Source of the DNA: an uncultured Bacteroidota bacterium
GTDB lineage: Bacteria; Bacteroidota; Bacteroidia; Chitinophagales; LD1
Direction: 5' to 3'
DNA length: 35,347 nucleotides
NCBI GenBank assembly: GCA_903889265.1
Contig: CAISWS010000386.1
Span: 1 to 35,347 of the forward strand
Shown: one piece after another, positions 15,851-22,735 of the stretch
How the letters are laid out: every line of letters begins with the position of its first letter
Position numbering within the stretch: position 1 is the stretch's first letter
Position numbers and translations under genes: made by a program
The notes under the pieces: model-generated
Seen by the model: the letters and a program-made list of their open reading frames with translations, nothing else
The model's database searches: none
Told to the model about the DNA's origin: nothing

Positions 15851-16813
15851 TTATTTCACCGCTTCAAAACCATCCGGTATTACAATATTGAAGTTCTTTG
15901 CTGCCAACGGATTATAAACCCGCTTGCGCAGCTTTACCATTTCCCAGTTTAAACCATTGGTGTTTTTATTTTTAAGAAACAGGGCAGCCTGTTCGCCAGC
16001 CTGGTAACCCCATTGATAAATATCGGCTCCATAAGCGGCTACCGCGCCTCTTGATACTAATCCGGCTTCGCTGGTAAAAACAGGGACCCGTGCATTATTA
16101 CATGCCTTGATAATAGTTTCAAACGAGCCAAAGATGGTATTATCAGGGTTAGCAAAAAATGCGTCAATATTTTTTGAAAGCAACGACTGGGTAACCAGTT
16201 GAACATCAGCAGTACTATTAACCGGCAAAGCTACCAGCTCAATATCCAACTGGTCCGCCAGTTGTTGAATGCGCTTTAATGCCTCGGCAGATTGCGGTTC
16301 CGATTGGTTAAAAAGCATACCTACCTTTAACTTTCCCTCTTTGGCTTTTACCAGTTTTGGAATCAATGAAAAAGAAGTATCAATATAACCCAGGGTTTCG
16401 CCCACTCCAAATAAATTGCCTGGCGCCTTGCCGCTATCACCCACCACATTCATTAACTGTGGTGTTGGTGAAACCATCATAAAAACCGGAATATCTTTTG
16501 TATTTTGAATAGCTGTGATGGTTGACAAGGAGGGGCTGGTTGCAATAAGCGTTACCTTTTGTGATATAAAATATTTTACCGAAAGTGCCAGCTTGGGAAT
16601 ATCTCCCTGCGCATTGCGATATATTACCGATATAGTTTTTTGCTCCTCGGAATAGCCGTTCTTTTTCAGGGCATCAAAAAAGCCTTGTTTAGCCTGTGCA
16701 ATTGTATTATCCTCAAACGCATCGGCAAAGGCAATTACAGGAATTCCTTTGTTGGCATTATTACAGCTGTTGAATATGATTATAACAAACAGAAGCCGGA
16801 CCAGTTTTTTCAT
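15851..16813 (-). CDS. ABC importer substrate-binding lipoprotein (COG2984 type)
   Basis: 320 residues. A 16-residue signal precedes C17 (FNSC-NNANKG), a relaxed lipobox as is common in Bacteroidota, so it is probably a lipoprotein facing the periplasm. The body matches the two-lobed ABC_sub_bind (PF04392) family: IPVIAFADAFEDNTIAQAKQ at the N-lobe, ATSPSLSTITAI, VGMLFNQSEPQSAEA, and VPVFTSEAGLVSRGAVAAYG near the hinge. First gene of the operon with permease and ATPase. It is divergent from mqo, with a 263-bp shared upstream region containing a 16-bp palindrome. Confidence 0.88.
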   Translation of the reverse strand: MKKLVRLLFVIIIFNSCNNANKGIPVIAFADAFEDNTIAQAKQGFFDALKKNGYSEEQKTISVIYRNAQGDIPKLALSVKYFISQKVTLIATSPSLSTITAIQNTKDIPVFMMVSPTPQLMNVVGDSGKAPGNLFGVGETLGYIDTSFSLIPKLVKAKEGKLKVGMLFNQSEPQSAEALKRIQQLADQLDIELVALPVNSTADVQLVTQSLLSKNIDAFFANPDNTIFGSFETIIKACNNARVPVFTSEAGLVSRGAVAAYGADIYQWGYQAGEQAALFLKNKNTNGLNWEMVKLRKRVYNPLAAKNFNIVIPDGFEAVK

Positions 16814-16927
16814 TGCATATTATTTAGTTTCTCAAATTTCCTGAACCCGATATGAATCAAAAGTATCAGATTAGACTAAAGTAACCGCAATTTTTATTTT
16901 TTGTTCAGCGGGCAAAACAAAATATAC

Positions 16928-16943
16928 TGATTTTCGAAAATCA
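16928..16943. promoter_or_regulatory. Candidate operator palindrome between ABC operon and mqo
   Basis: TGATTTTCGAAAATCA is a perfect 16-bp palindrome in the divergent region, 115 bp from the lipoprotein start and 134 bp from the mqo start. It is suited to binding of a dimeric regulator that could act on either or both genes. No regulator gene is adjacent. Confidence 0.4.
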
Positions 16944-17076
16944 AATAAGGTTACAGCATGTTTCAATAGCCTTATAAAGTATGGTCTTTTAGTTAAAAAC
17001 TCAATTATATTTCACACTACCAATCATATCTTTCAATTTAGCATTTACAACATTAAACAAATAAACCAGTTGGGTT

Positions 17077-18591
17077 ATGAGCAATAAATCAGATACCATA
17101 CATGATTGCGATGTAGTGTTAATAGGCGCAGGCATAATGAGTGCAACATTAGGTGTGTTTTTAAAAGAGCTACAACCCGAACTTACAATTGAAATATTTG
17201 AAAGGTTGGATAAAATTGCCGGCGAAAGTTCAGATGCCTGGAATAACGCGGGCACAGGCCACTCGGCGCTGTGCGAACTGAACTATACGCCGCAAACGGA
17301 AGACGGTAGCATAGATATTTCAAAAGCGATTCATATTGTTGAGCAATTTGAAGTATCGAAACAGTTTTGGGCTTACTTACTTCAGCAGGGCTTTTTTGGC
17401 CCCGCGCATGATTTTATCAATAGCACTGCACACATGAGTTTGGTTTGGGGCGAAGAAAACGTAACCTACCTTGAAAAAAGATTTAATGCCATGCAGCAAA
17501 GTCATTTGTTTAAAGGCATGCAATATTCACACGATGCGAAGCAACTGACAGAATGGATACCCCTGGTAATGGAGGGCCGCGACCCCAATCAAAAAATAGC
17601 GGCTACCTATATGCCTATAGGTACCGATGTAAATTTCGGGGCACTAACTCGGAGCCTGTTTAGCCATTTAAAACAGGAGCACGAAGTAGAAATTGCTTTG
17701 CAACATGAGGTACAACACCTGCACCAGGAATATGACAAGCGTTGGAGGGTAAGCGTAAAAAATCTGTCAGAAGGCACCCATAAGGAGCTACGAGCAAAGT
17801 TTGTTTTTATAGGCGCCGGTGGAGGCTCATTGCCTTTATTGGAAAAATCGGGTATAAAAGAAGGAAAAGGCTTTGGAGGTTTTCCGGTAAGCGGCGAGTG
17901 GCTCAGGTGCAAAAACCGCAAAGTAATTGAAAGGCACCATGCCAAGGTTTATGGCAAAGCCTCTGTAGGCTCTCCACCTATGTCGGTGCCGCACCTGGAT
18001 ACACGTATGATTGATGGCAAGAGAGAATTACTGTTTGGCCCTTTTGCCGGTTTTTCAACTAAATTTTTAAAATCGGGCTCGTATTTAGACCTGCCACTTT
18101 CTATACATGTTGATAATATTGTCTCTATGCTGGGCGCAGGCTTTGATAACCTGGCGCTTACAAAATACCTGATTGACCAATTAAGGTTATCCGCTGAAGA
18201 TAAATTCAGGGCGCTGAAGGAATTCTTTCCCGAAGCTCAGTTTGATGATTGGGAGTTGGTTGTTGCCGGCCAGCGCGTTCAGGTAATTAAACGCGACGCC
18301 AAACACGGCGGCATGCTTGAGTTTGGAACAGAAGTGGTAAGCCACGAAGATGGTTCTATTGCAGCTTTACTGGGGGCATCGCCGGGCGCATCTACCTCGG
18401 TTTCAATCATGCTTGATTTATTAGGCCATTGCTTTAAAGAGGAAATGAAAAGCGATGCCTGGCTGAGCAAACTGAAGCAAATGATACCCACCTATGGCCG
18501 GGCACTTGCAGATGAAGCTAAACTATGTGCTGAAACCAGGGCCATGACAGCAGCGACATTAGGTTTAACCGGTTACCAGCTGGCAGAATAG
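17077..18591 (+). CDS. mqo: Malate:quinone oxidoreductase
   Basis: 504 residues, the usual family length. A peripheral inner-membrane flavoprotein that oxidises L-malate to oxaloacetate and passes electrons to quinone, serving both the TCA cycle and respiration. The N-terminal FAD-binding segment reads VVLIGAGIMSATLG (13-26), followed by GESSDAWNNAGTGHSALCEL (about 50-69), which is diagnostic of the Mqo family. C-terminal GASPGASTSVSIML is also typical. Single gene, convergent with the SRPBCC gene (8 bp between stops). Such organisms often lack or supplement NAD-dependent malate dehydrogenase; this cannot be judged from the window. Confidence 0.96.
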   Translation: MSNKSDTIHDCDVVLIGAGIMSATLGVFLKELQPELTIEIFERLDKIAGESSDAWNNAGTGHSALCELNYTPQTEDGSIDISKAIHIVEQFEVSKQFWAYLLQQGFFGPAHDFINSTAHMSLVWGEENVTYLEKRFNAMQQSHLFKGMQYSHDAKQLTEWIPLVMEGRDPNQKIAATYMPIGTDVNFGALTRSLFSHLKQEHEVEIALQHEVQHLHQEYDKRWRVSVKNLSEGTHKELRAKFVFIGAGGGSLPLLEKSGIKEGKGFGGFPVSGEWLRCKNRKVIERHHAKVYGKASVGSPPMSVPHLDTRMIDGKRELLFGPFAGFSTKFLKSGSYLDLPLSIHVDNIVSMLGAGFDNLALTKYLIDQLRLSAEDKFRALKEFFPEAQFDDWELVVAGQRVQVIKRDAKHGGMLEFGTEVVSHEDGSIAALLGASPGASTSVSIMLDLLGHCFKEEMKSDAWLSKLKQMIPTYGRALADEAKLCAETRAMTAATLGLTGYQLAE

Positions 18592-18599
18592 AGAGTAAC

Positions 18600-19070
18600 T
18601 TATTGCCTTTTGTCACCTAAAATTTCATCCAATCTTTGGTTCCGGTAATCAAAGATGCCGGATATCTGCTTTCGGATAAAAAGCAGGTGGGCTATTTCGC
18701 CGACAAAGCCGAAGGGCATTTTGTAGTTTACTATGTCTGTCATTTCAACCCCGTCCTCAACTTCCCTGAATAGATGAGTGTGGTGCCAGAGGTCATACGG
18801 GCCAAAGCGTTGTTCATCCACAAAGTATTCATTCTCCTTAACGTGTGTTATTTCAGTCATCCAGTTTAATGGTATGCCGAGCAAGGGTTTTATGGTATAG
18901 GTAATTATCTGACCTGCAAAGGCCTTATCGCCTGCTGATTGATAGGTTACCTCCATCTGCATATATCCAGGTGTAATTGCCCGCAGGTTATGCGGCGAGG
19001 AAAAATAATCCCAGGCGGTGTTTAAATCAATGTTTAATATTTTCTTTCTCTCCAGGTGATGGAATGCCAT
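18600..19070 (-). CDS. SRPBCC (START-like) family protein
   Basis: 156 residues. The sequence has the SRPBCC pattern: N-terminal strand, then ILNIDLNTAWDYFSSPHNL (helices), ITPGYMQ, and a long C-terminal helix (about 125-150) that closes a hydrophobic cavity. It is close to the COG4276 group of ligand-binding or cyclase/dehydrase-like proteins. Cytoplasmic, no signal peptide. Ligand is unknown. Its upstream region contains several GGTTTAAC-like half-sites (19095-19123) and, further up, a separate minus-strand small RNA gene ending in a terminator. Confidence 0.85.
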   Translation of the reverse strand: MAFHHLERKKILNIDLNTAWDYFSSPHNLRAITPGYMQMEVTYQSAGDKAFAGQIITYTIKPLLGIPLNWMTEITHVKENEYFVDEQRFGPYDLWHHTHLFREVEDGVEMTDIVNYKMPFGFVGEIAHLLFIRKQISGIFDYRNQRLDEILGDKRQ

Positions 19071-19164
19071 GTACGCTGTTTGGCGTTAAAACAAGTTTAA
19101 CCGGCAAAGGTTTAACGGTTAAAGTAACCGCAACAAAACCCAATAAATATAAACGGCAAGGCAT

Positions 19165-19203
19165 AAAAAAAGGGAGTGGGATTGAGGAACAATCCCGGCT
19201 CCC
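19165..19203 (-). terminator. Strong intrinsic terminator of the minus-strand small RNA
   Basis: On the minus strand GGGAG-CC-GGGATTG (19203-19190 side, bulge not counted) folds back on CAATCCC-A-CTCCC and is followed by seven T (19171-19165). The stem has two perfect blocks of 5 and 7 bp separated by a small internal loop, with a TTCCT loop. Among the strongest terminators in the window. Confidence 0.9.
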
Positions 19204-19357
19204 GAAGAATGGCCGGACCCAACTAACCTACCATCCTTAGAAATCTTAAATAAAAGGCTGTAATTATCTTTAACATCGGAACCAAAGCACGTGGCTTGCA
19301 GCGGTGTAAAACCCGGAGAGAATAATATGGCAGTTGCGTGTTTTCAATTGCTATTTG
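19165..19357 (-). ncRNA. Candidate small RNA of about 190 nt (6S-like size)
   Basis: A complete transcription unit without a credible reading frame: a consensus promoter at 19363-19393, expected start near 19357, and a strong terminator at 19165-19203. The interior has pairing potential: CCGGGTTTTACACC near the 5' third can pair with GGTTAGTTGGGTCCGG near the 3' third (four G-C pairs, several G-U), and AAGC-CACGT-GCTT can form a local hairpin. Length and long-hairpin tendency recall 6S RNA, but I cannot confirm the family. Alternative: a 5' leader or attenuator of the SRPBCC gene 95 bp downstream. The terminator and independent promoter favour a stand-alone RNA. Confidence 0.65.
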
Positions 19358-19362
19358 TAATG

Positions 19363-19393
19363 CAAAAATATGAATCCTACTTAATCTACCAAA
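19363..19393 (-). promoter_or_regulatory. Consensus Bacteroidota promoter for the small RNA
   Basis: On the minus strand TTTG (19393-19390) is followed by exactly 19 nt and TATTTTTG (19370-19363), matching the primary sigma factor consensus TTTG-N19-TAnnTTTG. It is the best promoter match I find in the window. Confidence 0.8.
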
Positions 19394-19445
19394 TAAGTAG
19401 ACTAATTTTAACTTTTAAAAAAAACATTGCGCCCAGCACTTAAAA

Positions 19446-19475
19446 TTGGAATACAGATTTTTGACTCTATCTTAG
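19446..19475 (+). promoter_or_regulatory. Promoter of the membrane protein gene, probably leaderless
   Basis: TTG (19446-19448), 19 nt, then TATCTTAG (19468-19475), with only 4 nt (CCTT) before the ATG at 19480. Transcription starting about 5-7 nt after the -7 box would begin at or beside the start codon. Confidence 0.65.
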
Positions 19476-19479
19476 CCTT

Positions 19480-19884
19480 ATGCTAAAACAAATTCTGCCC
19501 ATCATAGGGGCATCAATTTTTGTGTTGCTGGGTATTGCCCACCTTTATTACACCTTCTTAACCAATAAATTTAATGCCAGGGACGGTGCCGTTACAGAAG
19601 GCATGAAAAACACCCAACCGCTGTTAACGCGCCAAACGACGATTTGGAACGCCTGGATAGGCTTTAACGGCAGCCATAGTTTAGGTGCCATATTCTTTGG
19701 AATCATCAATATCATTCTATATACACAGCTATACAATTTTACCAGCACCTCGGTTTATATACAGGGTTTAAATGTTGCTATGTGCCTTTGTTATCTTTTT
19801 CTGGCTTTTAAGTATTGGTTTAAAACTCCGCTAGCCGGTATCGCTGTTGCAACGGTTTGTTTTATTTTGGGTTGGGTACTTTAA
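19480..19884 (+). CDS. Small integral membrane protein, four helices
   Basis: 134 residues with four hydrophobic segments (about 5-26, 66-84, 94-110, 115-133) and short loops. The N-terminal half contains a polar extracytoplasmic or cytoplasmic segment (NKFNARDGAVTEGMKNTQ) and the conserved-looking GFNGSHSLG before helix 2. It resembles the LIC_13387-type family of uncharacterised membrane proteins, though I hold that assignment loosely. Single gene with its own promoter. No catalytic residues are evident. Confidence 0.75.
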   Translation: MLKQILPIIGASIFVLLGIAHLYYTFLTNKFNARDGAVTEGMKNTQPLLTRQTTIWNAWIGFNGSHSLGAIFFGIINIILYTQLYNFTSTSVYIQGLNVAMCLCYLFLAFKYWFKTPLAGIAVATVCFILGWVL

Positions 19885-19947
19885 AGCACCCGTAATGTTG
19901 TTAAGCTTTTTGCTAACTTTATACAGTGTGTTTTTAAACGCGTTGTT

Positions 19948-20259
19948 ATGCTCAGGGTTACCATTATTTCTGGCTTTCTATTTTCAGCCATAATTTGCTG
20001 TGCGCAAAGTGATAGTATACCGGGCCTTCCCAAATACGATTATCAGATATATCTGCCAAAGCCCGCAAAAGAGATTAAGCAACTGCTATACGAAAAAGAC
20101 TGCACTCCCATTAACGGCACTCTTTCTGATGGTAAAAAATCAATTATTATGCAGGGATACGAGCATGGTAACAAAGTACACGTTATAGTTACCTACACGG
20201 ATGGAACTGAAGATGAGTTTGTGCGCAGCCCTTGTTTTATTGACCCGGTTATTTTGTAG
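19948..20259 (+). CDS. Small secreted protein of unknown function
   Basis: 103 residues. Residues 1-20 are a signal peptide (IISGFLFSAIICCAQ); the two cysteines do not form a normal lipobox, so cleavage after CAQ is more likely than lipidation. The mature part of about 83 residues is mixed alpha/beta, with two further cysteines (DCTPINGT and SPCFIDP) that could form a disulfide in the periplasm. It follows the membrane protein gene by 63 bp and may share its transcript. It converges with the FG-GAP gene 28 bp away. Confidence 0.7.
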   Translation: MLRVTIISGFLFSAIICCAQSDSIPGLPKYDYQIYLPKPAKEIKQLLYEKDCTPINGTLSDGKKSIIMQGYEHGNKVHVIVTYTDGTEDEFVRSPCFIDPVIL

Positions 20260-20287
20260 CCATTACAAATTGCGACTTTCGCGGCTC

Positions 20288-22540
20288 TCAATGCTGCACA
20301 ACTACTTTTGCTTTAAAAGTTTCTGCCCCTGAAGTAATACTGAGCAGGTAAATACCAGTGCTGATATCAGCGCTGGAAAAAACAATCCTTTCTGCCAGCA
20401 CAGCGTACTTTGCCGGGACTCTCTGCCCCAGCATATCGTAAATTTCTACCTGTACGTTTTTCCATGAACCGCCTTTAAGGACGCAGGTAAATTGTTGATT
20501 GGCAGGATTGGGGTAAACGCTTATTTCCATAGCGGGCCCAAGGTCGTGCACCGCCAAAATGTTGCCCGGATCCCAAAGCGAATCGCTGAACATTTGTAAG
20601 CCACCCAGGGCATTGCCTGTAAGGTATTCCAGCTTACCATCGCCATTTAAATTGCAGGCTTGCATGGTAACACGTGCACCGGCATTATAATTCAGGAAGT
20701 TGGTATCAAGCAAAGTAAACGCACCACTGCGTAATTTGGTGGTATCCATTAAATATTCAAATACTGTTCCCTGGTCGGAACCGACAAACAACAGCATATT
20801 GCCCATTGAATCCCGCATTATAAATGGCTGGCTGTTACCAATGGTAGTGGTTGACGAAGTAACATTAACTCCCCCAAAACTGGCATTAACGGAATCAACG
20901 CTAAACCTGGGTGAAGTCCGTGTGCCATAATTCCGGTAATAACTTAATCCCCCGTCCATGCGGCCGATAATCAGGTCGGGCAGGCTATCACCGTTTACAT
21001 CGTAAATAAATGGCGCTGCATTTCCGCCAACATTAATACTGTCGTAATTGGAAATTGTCATGGAAGGAAACGAAGCTACCTGGCCTCCTTCATTTTTAAA
21101 AAAGAATAGGTCGCCATTGGCATCGCCCACCAGCAAATCTGGCTTGCCATCTCCATCCAAATCGCCAAACGCAGGATTATAGCCCAGCACCTCCCCTGCC
21201 GCGCTATATTGCGAAAGGCCTGCAAAATCATTGGTAATTTGCTGGTACCGGGGCTGTGTAGCCGTACCCACATTTTGATATAAAGCCAACTGCGAAGTGC
21301 CTAATACCACAGAGTTGTAGTAATAATAATTGCCCACAACAATATCCATCAATCCATCCCCATTATAATCAAAAAATACCGCTTTGCTGTCCGTACCAAA
21401 ATCCAGCATAGAGCTCACCAGGAAAGAATCATTTCCGCTGTATTCGTAATAACAGCTATCGCCGCTGGCGTACCGGTAAAGCATTACATTTTTTACGTCT
21501 TCCGAACTGGCGCTGAAAAGAGGGGCAACCAATAAATCCTGGCTACCATTATTTTCAGCATCTAACTGGTGAACCCCGGGGAAATATGGCATCTGAACAG
21601 CCACGTTGCACTGCGGCCATAATGTATCAACCCATCCGATATTGGCATAAGCAGAACTACCGGTATTTTTAAGCAGCGACATAAAATCAACATGGGCCCC
21701 GCTTAAAATAACATCCACAATGCTATCATCGCCATATCGTAGCGCACTTAAAGCAGCCCCGGTGTGCCGGCCTGCGCCAGGTAAACCACCATCCTGTCCT
21801 GTTCCACCTTTGCAGCTTATATTTAAACTAACCCCCAGGGTTGAATTAGAAACGTAAAAATTACCCCAGCAACTGGTAGATTGGGTGAACTTTAATGAAT
21901 CTGGCGAAAGCCCAAGTTGTGCTGTTGTATTTTCAAAATAATCGACTGTTGTTCCATAAACCCCGAAACTCAATATATCCATTTGCCCATCGCCATTTAC
22001 ATCAATAATTGCGGGTAAGCCCAAACCATTGGGCAAAATACTTACGGTAAATCCGTTATTAGTGTAGTTCAGGCAATAAGACACTACATCATAATGCAAA
22101 TTGCCCAATACCCGCGAACCTTTATACACCATAATTCCAGAAGGGACCGTCTGCCCCTGAGGGGTAACTCCACCAGGTTGGTAAGTGAAAATATCAGGGA
22201 TACCATCGTGGTTATAATCGCTCAAAACAGCCCACTGGGTCATAGCCGGAAAAATATGTTCATACTCAGGGGCATAATGAAAAGCCGTATCGGAATGCGA
22301 GCCATCATTTAAAAAGGTAAGTACCTTATTGCTGCCCCGGTCAAAAACAAAAAGGTCGTTAATGCCATCTCCATTAAGGTCAATCGGGAAGAATTGCGGC
22401 GCATTTAAACCACCAGCCCATGGGTTTTCCAGGATCTTCCCATAACGTTCAACCGGTATACCAGTAACCGGATATTTGGCTGTTTGGCCTAACAAAAAGC
22501 AGTTGTACAGGCAAAATAAAAAAGGTAAAAAAAGCTTCAA
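20288..22540 (-). CDS. FG-GAP/VCBS repeat protein with T9SS type A sorting domain
   Basis: 750 residues. The signal peptide is about 1-19 (CLYNCFLLGQ). About eight FG-GAP/VCBS repeats are recognised by Asp-rich loops such as DLNGDGINDLFVFD, DYNHDGIPDIF, DVNGDGQMDI, DYNGDGLMDIVVGNY, DLDGDGKPDLLVGD and NLNGDGKLEYLTG; these loops bind calcium and build a beta-propeller like that of integrin alpha chains. The last 75 residues (ISVYPNPANQQF, VEIYDMLGQRV, GIYLLSI) are a T9SS type A domain. It is expected at the cell surface or in the medium, in adhesion or polymer binding. Divergent from the copper monooxygenase-like gene. Confidence 0.92.
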   Translation of the reverse strand: MKLFLPFLFCLYNCFLLGQTAKYPVTGIPVERYGKILENPWAGGLNAPQFFPIDLNGDGINDLFVFDRGSNKVLTFLNDGSHSDTAFHYAPEYEHIFPAMTQWAVLSDYNHDGIPDIFTYQPGGVTPQGQTVPSGIMVYKGSRVLGNLHYDVVSYCLNYTNNGFTVSILPNGLGLPAIIDVNGDGQMDILSFGVYGTTVDYFENTTAQLGLSPDSLKFTQSTSCWGNFYVSNSTLGVSLNISCKGGTGQDGGLPGAGRHTGAALSALRYGDDSIVDVILSGAHVDFMSLLKNTGSSAYANIGWVDTLWPQCNVAVQMPYFPGVHQLDAENNGSQDLLVAPLFSASSEDVKNVMLYRYASGDSCYYEYSGNDSFLVSSMLDFGTDSKAVFFDYNGDGLMDIVVGNYYYYNSVVLGTSQLALYQNVGTATQPRYQQITNDFAGLSQYSAAGEVLGYNPAFGDLDGDGKPDLLVGDANGDLFFFKNEGGQVASFPSMTISNYDSINVGGNAAPFIYDVNGDSLPDLIIGRMDGGLSYYRNYGTRTSPRFSVDSVNASFGGVNVTSSTTTIGNSQPFIMRDSMGNMLLFVGSDQGTVFEYLMDTTKLRSGAFTLLDTNFLNYNAGARVTMQACNLNGDGKLEYLTGNALGGLQMFSDSLWDPGNILAVHDLGPAMEISVYPNPANQQFTCVLKGGSWKNVQVEIYDMLGQRVPAKYAVLAERIVFSSADISTGIYLLSITSGAETFKAKVVVQH

Positions 22541-22618
22541 AATATAAGGGTTAACCGAACTTAATCAATGCATTTAACCTATCAAAATTAAACCTTTTAA
22601 CTCTTTCCCGGTCACAAT

Positions 22619-22643
22619 CAAACCCTGGTTTAACCGGGGTTTG
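22619..22643. promoter_or_regulatory. Nested 25-bp palindrome, candidate operator
   Basis: CAAACCC-T-GGTT-T-AACC-G-GGGTTTG: outer 7-bp and inner 4-bp arms are perfect, with one mismatch pair and a single central base. It lies between two divergent T9SS cargo genes (starts at 22540 and 22736). Further GGTTTAA half-sites follow at 22648 and 22663, and inverted ones precede it at 22573 and 22588. A dimeric or oligomeric regulator could control both genes. Confidence 0.5.
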
Positions 22644-22672
22644 GACAGGTTTAACTGAATTCGGTTTAAAGG

Positions 22673-22706
22673 TTGCCTTAGATTGTCGTAATAAAACATA
22701 TCTTAG
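22673..22706 (+). promoter_or_regulatory. Promoter of the cytochrome/copper oxygenase gene
   Basis: TTG (22673-22675), 23 nt, then TATCTTAG (22699-22706), 29 nt before the ATG at 22736. The last GGTTTAA half-site (22663-22669) ends 3 bp before the TTG box. Confidence 0.5.
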
Positions 22707-22735
22707 CTTTTAAGTTTTATAATCACAAAAAGCCC

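Noticed and set aside
19165-19357. Known riboswitch (for example cobalamin) for the SRPBCC gene
   Set aside because: No box sequence of a riboswitch class I know is present, and the terminator is 95 bp from the start codon; kept as an sRNA candidate.
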